Made by a program: the position numbers and the translations under genes
NCBI RefSeq assembly: GCF_014217545.1
Contig: NZ_CP043178.1
Location: 2,046,001 to 2,110,000 of the forward strand
Direction: 5' to 3'
DNA length: 64,000 bases
Origin: Pseudarthrobacter sp. NBSH8
GTDB taxonomy: Bacteria > Actinomycetota > Actinomycetes > Actinomycetales > Micrococcaceae
Notes under the pieces: generated by a model
What the model was told of the DNA's origin: nothing
The model's database searches: none
What the model saw: only the letters and a program-made list of their open reading frames with translations
Part shown: in pieces, positions 18,769 to 27,624 of the stretch
How the letters are laid out: each line of letters opens with the position of its first letter
Numbering within the stretch: the first letter of the stretch is position 1

Positions 18769-19593
18769 GTGACAATCCACTATCTTGAATCCGCCGGGGA
18801 CCCCCGCGTCTCCGACTACACGCAGCTGACGGACGTGAACTTGCGGAAGCTCCGCGAACCGGCTGAAGGAATGTACATCGCCGAATCCTCGCGGGTTCTC
18901 CGCCGGGCGTTGGCGGCCGGCCACCGGCCAAGGTCGTTCTTCCTGGCGGAGAAATGGCTGGCTGACCTGCGGGATGTCCTCACTGCCTACCCGGACGCTC
19001 CCGCCTTCATTGGCAGCGCCGCCCTGCTCGAAGAGATCACCGGGTTCCACCTGCACCGCGGCGCCATGGCGGCCATGCAGCGGCCGGAGCCGGTGCCCCT
19101 CCAGGAGCTGCTGGCTGGCGCGCACCGGGTCGCGGTCCTGGAGGACATAGTGGACCACACCAACGTGGGCGCCATCTTCCGGTCGGCCGCGGCACTGGAC
19201 ATCGACGCGGTCCTGATTTCGCCGCGCTGCGGCGATCCGCTCTATCGCCGCAGTGTCCGGGTCAGCATGGGAACGGTCTTCCAGGTGCCCTGGGCGCGGC
19301 TGGAGTCCTGGCCGGGGGACCTGTCGCTGCTCAAGGAAGCCGGCTTCACGGTGGCCGCGCTTGAACTCACCGAGGACGCCGTGGCTGTGGACGGGCTCGC
19401 CGCGCGCAATCCGGACAGGCTGGCCCTGGTGCTCGGCACTGAGGGTGCCGGCATGAGCGCCGGGACGCTTGCCGCCGCCGACCTCGCCGTGAAGATCCCC
19501 ATGCGCGCAGGAGTGGACTCCCTCAACGTGGCGGCGGCCTCCGCTGTGGCGTTCTGGGAACTCCGGCCCCGCGGTTCGCAGGGTCCGCGTTGA
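18769..19593 (+). CDS. TrmH/SpoU-family RNA 2'-O-methyltransferase
   Basis: A 274-residue SPOUT methyltransferase. The SpoU motifs are visible: motif 1 region VDHTNVGAIFRSAAALD (about residues 127-143), LVLGTEGAGMS, and motif 3 IPMRAGVDSLNVAAASAVAFWE at the end. The N-terminal 100 residues hold the substrate-binding region, with YIAESSRVLRRAL. These enzymes methylate the ribose 2'-OH of rRNA or tRNA using SAM. The target is unknown. The gene begins with a GTG seven bases after the TauE gene. Confidence 0.9.
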   Translation: MTIHYLESAGDPRVSDYTQLTDVNLRKLREPAEGMYIAESSRVLRRALAAGHRPRSFFLAEKWLADLRDVLTAYPDAPAFIGSAALLEEITGFHLHRGAMAAMQRPEPVPLQELLAGAHRVAVLEDIVDHTNVGAIFRSAAALDIDAVLISPRCGDPLYRRSVRVSMGTVFQVPWARLESWPGDLSLLKEAGFTVAALELTEDAVAVDGLAARNPDRLALVLGTEGAGMSAGTLAAADLAVKIPMRAGVDSLNVAAASAVAFWELRPRGSQGPR

Positions 19594-19612
19594 TCAGCTA
19601 TTATTAACAGCT

Positions 19613-19696
19613 GGCTGTCCTGCGTTTTCTGCCTTGCGGCAGTGAAGCAGACACCAGCCATCCCATTCATACCTGGCAGCTGGCAAAATCCAGTTG
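19613..19696 (+). ncRNA. Structured 5' leader of rpmE2 (candidate r-protein leader)
   Basis: Between the methyltransferase stop and rpmE2 lies a nested stem: GGCTG (19613-19617) with CAGCC (19655-19659), CTGC (19620-19623) with GCAG (19647-19650), and CTGCC (19629-19633) with GGCAG (19638-19642). A second hairpin follows, CAGCTGG (19677-19683) with CCAGTTG (19690-19696), just before the AAAGG site. A TATTAT at 19599-19604 could be the -10. Ribosomal protein L31 leaders are known in actinobacteria; assignment to one is inference. Confidence 0.45.
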
Positions 19697-19715
19697 TGCG
19701 AACAAAGGCCCCATT

Positions 19716-19973
19716 ATGAAGTCTGATATCCACCCGAAGTACGAAGCTGTTGTTTTCAACGACCTGGCTTCCGGCGTCAGTTTCCTGACCAAGTCCACCG
19801 TGTCTTCCAAGAAGACCATCGAGTGGGAAGACGGAAACACCTACCCGGTTATCGACGTCGAAATCTCCTCCGAGTCCCACCCGTTCTACACGGGCAAGCA
19901 GCGAATCATGGACTCTGCAGGCCGCGTCGAGCGCTTCAACGCTCGCTTCAAGGGCTTCGGCGGCGCGAAGTAA
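19716..19973 (+). CDS. rpmE2: 50S ribosomal protein L31 type B
   Basis: An 85-residue L31 of the type B (C-minus) class: it lacks the zinc-binding Cys residues of type A L31 and has the type B insertion region. It starts [14 protein letters not shown] and ends [13 protein letters not shown], as in other actinobacteria. In many bacteria the type B copy is induced under zinc limitation. I see no Zur-like box here, so this copy may be constitutive. AAAGG precedes the ATG by seven bases, a structured leader lies upstream and a strong terminator follows, so it is a single-gene unit. Confidence 0.96.
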   Translation: MKSDIHPKYEAVVFNDLASGVSFLTKSTVSSKKTIEWEDGNTYPVIDVEISSESHPFYTGKQRIMDSAGRVERFNARFKGFGGAK

Positions 19974-19999
19974 TTCACTTCACCCCCAAGGTTCTTTGG

Positions 20000-20031
20000 A
20001 AAGCCCGCACCGGCAACGGTGCGGGCTTTTT
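20000..20031 (+). terminator. Intrinsic terminator of rpmE2
   Basis: A perfect 13-bp stem (20000-20012 with 20017-20029) with a GCAA tetraloop ends in a run of five T. It lies 26 bases after the rpmE2 stop; this is a textbook Rho-independent terminator. Confidence 0.93.
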
Positions 20032-20077
20032 GCGTCCTGGGCTTTGTCGTTTCGGGGAGCCCTGATCGTGGGGCAGG

Positions 20078-21178
20078 ATGAATGGCATGATTGCCTCGCC
20101 ATTTGCCGCTGAAGACCACCCCCGCAGCCACCACGGTGAGTACAAAGTCCCCGGCGGCAAACTTGTGGTGGTGGACTTCGACGTTGTGGACGGTCTCCTC
20201 GCCGACGTCTCCCTCAGCGGCGACTTTTTCCTCGAACCCGATGAGGCGCTGCCCGCCATCAACCGGGCGCTGACAGGACTTCCGGAAAGCACGACGGCGG
20301 CGGAGCTGGCCGCGGCCGTCACCACTTCGCTGCCTCCCGGCGCCGTCCTGTTCGGCTTTTCGGCCGACGCCGTGGCCGTCACCGTACGCCGCGCCCTGTC
20401 GAAGGCAACAGCCTGGACAGACCACCACTGGAACATCATCGCCCCCACAGTGCTGCCGACGCATATCAACGTCGCCCTGGATGAGGTGCTGACCGAAGAG
20501 GTGGGCGCCGGCCGTCGCAACCCCACCCTGCGGTTCTGGGACTGGGAGGAGCCATCCGTGGTGATCGGCAGTTTCCAGTCGTTTCGGAATGAGCTGGATC
20601 CGGACGGCGTAGCCCGGCACGGCATCAGTGTGGTCCGTCGGATCAGCGGCGGCGGAGCCATGTTTATGGAGGCCGGAAACTGCATCACGTACTCCCTGTA
20701 CCTGCCGCAGACGCTGGTGGACGGGATCAGCTTCGCGGATTCCTACGCGTTCCTGGACGCCTGGGTGATGGCCGCCCTCGAAAAAATCGGGGTGACGGCC
20801 TTTTACGTGCCCCTGAACGATATCGCCACGGACCAAGGCAAGATCGGCGGTGCTGCCCAGAAGCGCCTCGCCAACGGGGGGATGCTGCACCACGTCACGA
20901 TGAGCTACGACATCGACGCCGACAAGATGGTCGAGGTGCTGCGCATCGGCAAGGAGAAGCTCTCGGACAAGGGCACGCGCAGCGCCAAGAAACGGGTTGA
21001 TCCGCTGCGCCGGCAGACCGGACTGGCCCGTACGGAGATCATCGCCGCCATGATGGAAGTGTTCAGCGAACGGTATGCTGCCACCCCATCGGAACTCACT
21101 ACCGCCGAACTCAGTGCCGCCCGGGACCGGGTGACCACCAAGTTCGGCGCCGAAGATTGGCTGCACCGGGTCCCGTAA
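20078..21178 (+). CDS. Lipoate-protein ligase family protein, permuted domain order
   Basis: A 366-residue protein that should attach lipoate (or octanoate) to the lipoyl domains of 2-oxoacid dehydrogenases. The catalytic domain (about residues 125-366) has RRISGGGAMFMEAGN and the Lys motif GKIGGAAQKR, so both key motifs of LplA are intact. The first 110 residues (GEYKVPGGKLVVVDFDV and FFLEPDEAL) resemble the LplA accessory domain (LplB), which is C-terminal in E. coli LplA, so the domain order is reversed. Two start ATGs exist (20078, 20087). Its 3' end lies 17 bases from convergent pepN. Confidence 0.88.
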   Translation: MNGMIASPFAAEDHPRSHHGEYKVPGGKLVVVDFDVVDGLLADVSLSGDFFLEPDEALPAINRALTGLPESTTAAELAAAVTTSLPPGAVLFGFSADAVAVTVRRALSKATAWTDHHWNIIAPTVLPTHINVALDEVLTEEVGAGRRNPTLRFWDWEEPSVVIGSFQSFRNELDPDGVARHGISVVRRISGGGAMFMEAGNCITYSLYLPQTLVDGISFADSYAFLDAWVMAALEKIGVTAFYVPLNDIATDQGKIGGAAQKRLANGGMLHHVTMSYDIDADKMVEVLRIGKEKLSDKGTRSAKKRVDPLRRQTGLARTEIIAAMMEVFSERYAATPSELTTAELSAARDRVTTKFGAEDWLHRVP

Positions 21179-21195
21179 GCCCGTGCCGGGGTGGC

Positions 21196-23817
21196 CTACT
21201 GCAGCTGTGCGGTGAGCCCCCGGAGCAGGTGGCTCCGCTGCTCCACAATGATCCGGCGCAGCGCCCGGGGCGCGTCAGTGTTGGCCGTCAGCCAGGCATC
21301 CGTGCGGACCACCACGGGGTGCTCCACTGGCAGGGTCCCCGCCGGCAGGTTCTGCGCCAGGGGGTACAGCCCCCGGACGATCCGGCTGGCGATTTCGATG
21401 CTCCGCTGGTCCCAGACGACGCGGAGGCACTCAAAGTAGGGCTCCACATAGGGGTCCATCAGGGCAGCGGGAGCGGTCGCAAAGCCGGCGATGGTGGCGC
21501 TGAGGAGCTGGTTCGACAGCTCCGCCCCCTCCACCGCGTCCCGCCAGGCGGCGGCCTTTACGCCAGGCTCCGGCCGGGCGGCCATCGCCGTGGCATGGCC
21601 CGCCCGGCCCGAGGCAGTGGTGTCCCGTTCGAGTTCGGCGTCCAGCTCGTCGGGGACGGCCTGCCCGTTGGCCGCCAAGGCATGCCAGAGGCTCCAGCGC
21701 AGCTCGGCGTCCACGGCCAGGCCGTCCACCACCACCGAGCCGTCCAGCAGGCCCCTGAGCCGGGGGAGGAGGGCAGCGTCGTGACGGCTGACGGCGGCCA
21801 GCGTCCGCGCCCAGGCCAGCTGGTGGTCTGAACCCGGCGCTGCCTTACCCAGCTGGGCGTCGGCCGCCGCCAGGAAGGAGCCACGCACCGCGTCGCGTTG
21901 GGCCACGGGGGTGTAGCGTTCGACGGCGGTGGAGGCGTTCTCGAGGGTGTTCAGCAGCACGCCGACTCCCGTTTCGGCCGGTCCGAACGACGTCACGGCC
22001 TCCACATAGCGCGAGGCCGGGCTTTCCCCGTCGCGGGCGGAGTTCCATAGCGCGGTCCAGCAGAGGGCCCGGGCCATGGGGTCGGTAATCCGGTCCAGCG
22101 ACGCCAGGACTGTCGCCTCGGACACCGGGTCCAGCCGTACTTTGGCGTAGGTGAGGTCATCATCGTTGACGAGCAGGAGGGCGGGCCGCGGCTGCCCCGC
22201 CAGTTCCGGGATCTCCGTCCGTGCTCTGGCAACGTCCGTTTCAACACTTCCGGTGCGGACCAGGGCGCCGTCGGCGCCGAAGTTGTACGAGCCCACGCGC
22301 AGCCGGTGCGGCCGCAGTTCCTCCCGTCCGGTAACGGGGTCCACCGCATCCTGGACGATCGTGACAGCGTCCAGTACGCCGTCGTGCGTTTTCGTCTCCA
22401 GGGACAGCGTGGAAATCCCGGAGGTCTGCAGCCAGGCGGCAGCCCAGCCGGCAAGGTCGCGGCCGGAAGCAGCACTAAGGGCTTTCAGGAGGTCCGCCAG
22501 GGTGGTGTTCCCGTAGGCGTGGTCGCGGAAGTACTGCCGTGAGCCGGCGATGAACGCTTCAAACCCCACGTACGCCACCAACTGCTTGAGCACGGACGCG
22601 CCCTTGGCGTAGGTGATGCCGTCGAAGTTCTGCTTGGCGGCCTCGAGGTCGGGGATGTCGGCCACGATCGGGTGTGTGGTGGGCAGCTGGTCCTGGACAT
22701 AGGCCCAGGCCTTGCGTTTGTTGGCGAAGTTCACCCACGCGGTGTCCCAGTCGGTAGCACGGTCCACGCCGAGGGTGCCCATGTAGTCCGCGAAGGACTC
22801 TTTCAGCCACAGGTCGTCCCACCACTGCATCGTGACGAGGTCCCCGAACCACATGTGCGCCATCTCGTGCATCAGCGTGTTCGCGCGGGCCTGGTACTGC
22901 GCGTCGGTGGCGCGGGACGTGAACACATAGCTTTCGGTAAAGGTGACCAAGCCCGGGTTTTCCATCGCGCCCAGGTTGTATTCCGGGACAAAGGCCTGAT
23001 CGTATTTCCCCCAGGGGTATGGGTAGTCGAACAGCCGGTTGAAGAAGTCCAGCCCGTTTTTGGTCAGGCGGAAGAGCTCCGCGGCATCGAAGGATTCCGC
23101 CATCGAAGCCCGGCAGTACAGCGCCAGGGGCACCGCCAGCAGCGTGCCGTCGTCGAGTGTGGCGCTCCAGTGGTCCCGGGCCTTGAAGTAGGGCCCGGCG
23201 AGGATTGTGGTGATGTAGGTGGACATGGGGCGGGTGGTGGCGAAGTCCCAGCGGCTGGTGTCCGGATCGCTCGTCAGCTGCGTGCGGGCCGCTTCCACAC
23301 CGTTTGAGGCCACCTCCCAGCCGGACGGTGCCATGACGTGGAACGTGTACTCGGCCTTGAGGTCGGGCTGTTCAAAGTTGGCGAACACGCGCCGTGCGTC
23401 GGCGGGTTCGTATTGCGTGTAGAGGTAGCACCGGCCGTCGGCGGGATCCACAAAGCGGTGCATGCCCTCGCCGGACCGGCTGTACAGGGCCATGCCGGTG
23501 ACTGTGACCTGGTTCTCCGCCTGCAGGTTGTCCAGGCGGATCCGGGATCCCTCCACCACGTCGGCCACGGGTAGTCCAATGCCGTTGAGGAACACGCTGT
23601 GGACTTCGCCGGCGATGAAATCCAGAAATGTAGACCCCGCCACCACCTGCCCCTGGCCCGGCACGGCTGCCGAGAAGTTGATAACGCTGCGGCTGATGTA
23701 GCCCGCCACGTCCGGGTCCGCTGCCTGCCGCACATCCAGGGAGACGTCGTAACTGTGGGTGCTGATCAGGGCTGACCGTTGAGCGGCTTCATTGCGCTGC
23801 AGATTCTCATGTGACAC
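21196..23817 (-). CDS. pepN: Aminopeptidase N
   Basis: An 873-residue M1-family zinc aminopeptidase that removes N-terminal residues from peptides, probably in the cytosol, as no signal peptide is seen. The substrate-recognition GAMEN motif and the zinc site HEMAH at residues 317-321 with the third ligand Glu340 (LKESFADY) are present; the length is usual for actinobacterial PepN. The C-terminal ERAP1-like helical domain covers roughly residues 520-860. The start is a GTG at 23817. The gene stands alone, convergent with the lipoate ligase gene. Confidence 0.95.
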   Translation of the reverse strand: MSHENLQRNEAAQRSALISTHSYDVSLDVRQAADPDVAGYISRSVINFSAAVPGQGQVVAGSTFLDFIAGEVHSVFLNGIGLPVADVVEGSRIRLDNLQAENQVTVTGMALYSRSGEGMHRFVDPADGRCYLYTQYEPADARRVFANFEQPDLKAEYTFHVMAPSGWEVASNGVEAARTQLTSDPDTSRWDFATTRPMSTYITTILAGPYFKARDHWSATLDDGTLLAVPLALYCRASMAESFDAAELFRLTKNGLDFFNRLFDYPYPWGKYDQAFVPEYNLGAMENPGLVTFTESYVFTSRATDAQYQARANTLMHEMAHMWFGDLVTMQWWDDLWLKESFADYMGTLGVDRATDWDTAWVNFANKRKAWAYVQDQLPTTHPIVADIPDLEAAKQNFDGITYAKGASVLKQLVAYVGFEAFIAGSRQYFRDHAYGNTTLADLLKALSAASGRDLAGWAAAWLQTSGISTLSLETKTHDGVLDAVTIVQDAVDPVTGREELRPHRLRVGSYNFGADGALVRTGSVETDVARARTEIPELAGQPRPALLLVNDDDLTYAKVRLDPVSEATVLASLDRITDPMARALCWTALWNSARDGESPASRYVEAVTSFGPAETGVGVLLNTLENASTAVERYTPVAQRDAVRGSFLAAADAQLGKAAPGSDHQLAWARTLAAVSRHDAALLPRLRGLLDGSVVVDGLAVDAELRWSLWHALAANGQAVPDELDAELERDTTASGRAGHATAMAARPEPGVKAAAWRDAVEGAELSNQLLSATIAGFATAPAALMDPYVEPYFECLRVVWDQRSIEIASRIVRGLYPLAQNLPAGTLPVEHPVVVRTDAWLTANTDAPRALRRIIVEQRSHLLRGLTAQLQ

Positions 23818-23870
23818 TCAGCTATCTAATCACGGGATCCGGGCCTGCGGCTCACCATCCGGCCGCCGGC

Positions 23871-24950
23871 CTAGGCGGTCATCAGCAGGGCCGCTGCCAG
23901 GCCCAGCAGCGCGATCAGCAGCCATGCCGCCAGCGCCGCGAGCAGTGCCCTCGCTCCGGTGTGCAGCAGCGTGCGGACCCGCACGGCGGACCCGAGCCCG
24001 AACAAGGCCGCCCCCAGGAGAATGTCCTGCAGCCCGGCACCGGCGTCGAGCCAGCCGTCGGAAAGCCAGCCCGTGGACCGGAGCCCCACCAGGGCCACAA
24101 ACCCCACCACGAACAGCGGAACCAGCGGCGGCAGCGCGTGTTGGCCCGACGGGCTCATGCGGTGGTGCAGGCCCGCCACGGCAACCACCGGTGCCAGCAG
24201 CAGCACGCGGGTGAGCTTAACGACGACGGCGATGCCCAGGGCCGCGGTGCCGGCAGTCTGCGCCGTGGCCACCACCTGGCCGACGTCGTGCACCGACGCA
24301 CCCGTCCAGGCACCGAAAGCGAGGGGGCTCAAGTGCAGGGGATGCATTAGCAGCGGCAGGATGCCGATCGCCAGGGTGCCGCACACTGTCACCAACGCCA
24401 CCGGCAGAACGGTGTCCGCATGCCGGATCCGGCGCACAGCCGCCATGGCTCCGATGGCGGACGCCCCGCAGATCGAAAAGCCGGTGGCCACCAGCAGCGC
24501 GGTCTCACGCGGAAGCCGGAACAGCCGCACCAGCAGGTACGTGCCGCCGAAACTCAGAAGCACCACGCCAGTGATGAGGACCATGGCCAGCCAGCCCAGG
24601 CCCAGGATGTCCATGATGCTCACTTTGAGGCCCAGCAGGACTATGCCTCCGCGCATCAGGTGCTTGCCCGCAAAGTCCAGGCCCGGCCTTGCCCGGCCTG
24701 CGATCCACACTGCCGTGCCGGGAAGGTTGGCGGCGAGCAGACCCAACGCAACCGCGATGGTCATGGCCGGCAGTGCCGGCACCATGGCATGTACGGCGAA
24801 GGCAACGGCAAGGGCGGGGGTGGCTGTCAGGAGGCCGGGCAGGAGCCTGCCGGAACGCATCGCCACACCGCGGAGGCGTGCCCGCAGGGCGCCTCGGCGG
24901 CCGCTGTTCCCGCCGGCTCCGGAACTCCCGGGATTACTTGTCTCTGGCAC
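23871..24950 (-). CDS. YeiH/UPF0324 family putative sulfate exporter
   Basis: A 359-residue membrane protein of the YeiH (UPF0324) family, commonly called putative sulfate exporters without direct proof. About ten hydrophobic helices are visible, with family elements KHLMRGGIVLLGLKVS, SICGASAIGAMA and FGAWTGASVHDVGQVVA. The N-terminal 30 residues are Gly/Arg-rich and cytoplasmic. The TAG stop lies at 23871; pepN begins 54 bases downstream in the same direction. The regulator often found next to YeiH genes is absent. Confidence 0.9.
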   Translation of the reverse strand: MPETSNPGSSGAGGNSGRRGALRARLRGVAMRSGRLLPGLLTATPALAVAFAVHAMVPALPAMTIAVALGLLAANLPGTAVWIAGRARPGLDFAGKHLMRGGIVLLGLKVSIMDILGLGWLAMVLITGVVLLSFGGTYLLVRLFRLPRETALLVATGFSICGASAIGAMAAVRRIRHADTVLPVALVTVCGTLAIGILPLLMHPLHLSPLAFGAWTGASVHDVGQVVATAQTAGTAALGIAVVVKLTRVLLLAPVVAVAGLHHRMSPSGQHALPPLVPLFVVGFVALVGLRSTGWLSDGWLDAGAGLQDILLGAALFGLGSAVRVRTLLHTGARALLAALAAWLLIALLGLAAALLMTA

Positions 24951-25065
24951 TCACTAACCTTGCCGGATAGAACACGGATTCAACGAACCGCCGTTGCCTG
25001 GCGGCAACACGCCACAATGGATGGCGGTAATGAATTCGAAACAAAAAGATGGTTGGCTAAAGGAC

Positions 25066-26622
25066 ATGTCAGACCTATTCCAGGATTACTCCGAGGCCGC
25101 CGGGCGCACGGGCGCCTACGACGAGATGTTCACTCCCGGCCAGGAAGCACGTGAGTCGTACGGCCAGGTGGCCGATGCCCTTAGCAAGCTCTCCCTGGCC
25201 GACGTCAGCGCCCGGGCGGACTCCATGGCACGGACCTTCCTGGATCGCGGCGTGACCTTCGACTTCGCGGGGGAGGAGCGGCCGTTTCCGCTCGACATCG
25301 TCCCCCGCGTTATCCCCGCTGATGAATGGACCGTGCTCGAAAAGGGCGTCGCACAGCGCGTCCGGGCACTGGAAGCCTTCCTCAACGATGTCTACGACAA
25401 AATGAATGTGGTGGCAGACGGCGTCATCCCGCGCCAGCTCGTCACCACCAGCGCCCACTTCCACCGCCAGGTGCATGGTTTCGAGCCGGCAGGCGGAGTC
25501 CGCGTCCACATCTCCGGCATCGATGTGGTCCGCGACGCAGCTGGCACCTTCCGCGTCCTGGAAGACAATGTGCGGGTGCCTTCCGGCGTCAGCTACGTCC
25601 TGGAAAACCGGCGGGCCATGGCCAAGGGCCTGCCCGAAGCATTTGGCCAGCAGCTCATCCGGCCCGTTGAAGAGTACCCCCGCCGGCTGCTGTCCGCCCT
25701 GCGCAAAACAGCGCCCGCCGGCGTCGACGATCCCACGGTAGTGGTGCTGACCCCCGGCGTCTTTAACAGCGCTTACTTTGAACACACCCTGCTGGCCGGC
25801 CTGATGGGCGTGGAGCTCGTGGAAGGCCGCGACCTCATCTGCCGCGGCAACCGCGTCTACATGCGCACCACGGCCGGTGAGCAGCGCGTGGACGTGATCT
25901 ACAAACGCATCGACGACGAGTTCCTGGACCCCCTGCAGTTCCGCTCGGATTCCATGCTCGGCTGCCCGGGACTGGTCAACGCCGCCAGGGCCGGTGGCGT
26001 GACCATCGCCAACGCCGTGGGCAACGGCGTGGCCGACGACAAACTTGTCTACAGCTACGTTCCGGACCTCATCCGCTACTACCTCAGCGAGGAACCCGTC
26101 ATCGCGAACGTGGACACGTTCCGGCTGGAGGAGAAGGAAGCCCGGGAATATGTCCTGGACAACCTGGCGGAGCTCGTGGTGAAGCCCGTGGACGGCTCCG
26201 GCGGCAAAGGCCTGGTCATCGGGCCGGACGCCTCCAACGACGAACTCGAGGCGTTGCGCAAACGGGTCATCGCTGACCCGCGGGGCTGGATCGCGCAGCC
26301 GGTCCTGCAGCTGTCCACAGTACCCACCCTCGGTGGGGATAAATTCGGTCCGCGGCACGTGGACCTGCGCCCCTTTGCCGTCAACGACGGCGACGATGTC
26401 TGGGTGCTTCCTGGCGGACTCACCAGGGTGGCGCTCAAGGAAGGCTCCCTCATAGTGAACTCCAGCCAGGGCGGCGGCTCCAAGGACACCTGGGTGCTGG
26501 CAAACTCACCCCAGGTGCCGGTGGAAACTCTTCCGCGGCCCACTATTTCCATCCGCGAACGGGTATCCGTCTGGCCAGTGGAGAGCAACTGGCGCGACCG
26601 CCAGTCGGAGCAGCAGCAGTGA
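25066..26622 (+). CDS. Circularly permuted type 2 ATP-grasp protein
   Basis: A 518-residue protein (from MSDLF) of the DUF404/DUF407 circularly permuted ATP-grasp family. The central region VRVPSGVSYVLENRR and later VVKPVDGSGGKGLVIGPDAS (nucleotide-binding Gly-rich loop) are clear. ATP-grasp enzymes ligate a carboxylate to an amine or thiol; the substrate of this family is unknown, and amide-bond formation on a peptide or amino acid has been proposed. The start is uncertain: ATG 25066 matches homologues, while in-frame ATG 25030 and 25021 are also possible. It heads an operon with the alpha-E and transglutaminase genes. Confidence 0.9.
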   Translation: MSDLFQDYSEAAGRTGAYDEMFTPGQEARESYGQVADALSKLSLADVSARADSMARTFLDRGVTFDFAGEERPFPLDIVPRVIPADEWTVLEKGVAQRVRALEAFLNDVYDKMNVVADGVIPRQLVTTSAHFHRQVHGFEPAGGVRVHISGIDVVRDAAGTFRVLEDNVRVPSGVSYVLENRRAMAKGLPEAFGQQLIRPVEEYPRRLLSALRKTAPAGVDDPTVVVLTPGVFNSAYFEHTLLAGLMGVELVEGRDLICRGNRVYMRTTAGEQRVDVIYKRIDDEFLDPLQFRSDSMLGCPGLVNAARAGGVTIANAVGNGVADDKLVYSYVPDLIRYYLSEEPVIANVDTFRLEEKEAREYVLDNLAELVVKPVDGSGGKGLVIGPDASNDELEALRKRVIADPRGWIAQPVLQLSTVPTLGGDKFGPRHVDLRPFAVNDGDDVWVLPGGLTRVALKEGSLIVNSSQGGGSKDTWVLANSPQVPVETLPRPTISIRERVSVWPVESNWRDRQSEQQQ

Positions 26623-26697
26623 GCCGGGCCATCGAACCGGCACAATTGTTCACGGGGTCATCCCCACAGATTTCGGACGCGCAGGAGGTCACCGCGA

Positions 26698-27624
26698 ATG
26701 CTTAGCCGTATTGCTGAGTCCCTATTTTGGATCGGACGCTATGTGGAGCGGGCCGACGGCACCGCCCGCATCCTGGACGTGCACCTGGAGCGCCTGAACC
26801 ACCTCCCCATGGACGAACGCCGCAGGGTGGCCCAGGAACTGCTCGCAGTGATGGGTGCCCGGCCGCAGAGCGAAGACTTCGGCCTGCCCGAACTCCTCCA
26901 TGCCCTGGCGTACGACAAAACCAGCGCAACCTCCATCGCCGGGTCGCTGGGAGCCGCGCGCGAGAATGCCCGCCGTGCCCGCGAGACCGTGTCCTCGGGC
27001 TTGTGGGAAAGCCTCAACACCACCTACTACGGGCTGAGCCAGCACCGTAAGGACGTCGTGGGGACGTACCGCTTCTGCAACTGGACGCTGGAACGGACGG
27101 CCATGGTCAGCGGCCTGGCCGACACCACAGTGAGCCATGACGAAAGCTGGCTGTTCCTGGTACTGGGCCGGTCCCTGGAGCGCGCGGACATGACGGCGCG
27201 GATGCTTTCCACCCGGGATGTCCTTTCTGCGGGTATGTCCTGGGTCAACATGCTGCGGTGCGCGGGGGCCTATGAGTCGTTCCTGCGGACGCGCCGGGCC
27301 GCATTCGGGGACCAGCATGCAGCCGAGTTCCTCCTCCTTGACCGGTTGTTCCCGCGGTCCATCGTCTACGCCCTGCGCGATGCTGATGAGTGCCTCGCCA
27401 AGCTTGACCCGTCGGCGCAGCGCGTGGGCTTCATCAACGATGCCCGCCGGATCGTGGGCCAGGCCCGTACGTTCCTCGAGTTCCACCGGACGGACGATCT
27501 GATGTCCGAACTGCCCGAGCACATGGAACGCGTGCAGAAGGCCGTCTCGCAGGCCTCGGACGCCATTTCCCGTAAATACTTCAATCAGGCAGACGAGCTC
27601 GCCTGGGTGGGAGAAGTTTCATGA
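26698..27624 (+). CDS. Alpha-E domain-containing protein
   Basis: A 308-residue all-helical protein of the alpha-E (DUF403) family, beginning with the hallmark MLSRIAESLFWIGRYVERAD. GGAGGT ahead of the ATG is an unusually strong ribosome binding site for this window. The biochemical role is unknown. It is almost always encoded between a permuted ATP-grasp protein and a transglutaminase-like protein, as here, so the three probably form one pathway. Its stop overlaps the next start (ATGA), which signals coupled translation. Confidence 0.93.
   Translation: MLSRIAESLFWIGRYVERADGTARILDVHLERLNHLPMDERRRVAQELLAVMGARPQSEDFGLPELLHALAYDKTSATSIAGSLGAARENARRARETVSSGLWESLNTTYYGLSQHRKDVVGTYRFCNWTLERTAMVSGLADTTVSHDESWLFLVLGRSLERADMTARMLSTRDVLSAGMSWVNMLRCAGAYESFLRTRRAAFGDQHAAEFLLLDRLFPRSIVYALRDADECLAKLDPSAQRVGFINDARRIVGQARTFLEFHRTDDLMSELPEHMERVQKAVSQASDAISRKYFNQADELAWVGEVS

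Noticed and set aside
19594..19715. Zur box before type B L31
   Set aside because: The AT-rich CAGCTATTATTAACAGCTG stretch is palindromic at its ends but does not match the actinobacterial Zur consensus I know.
25075..26358. 427-codon minus-strand open frame in the ATP-grasp gene
   Set aside because: Shadow of a well-supported family; no motif in the antisense product.
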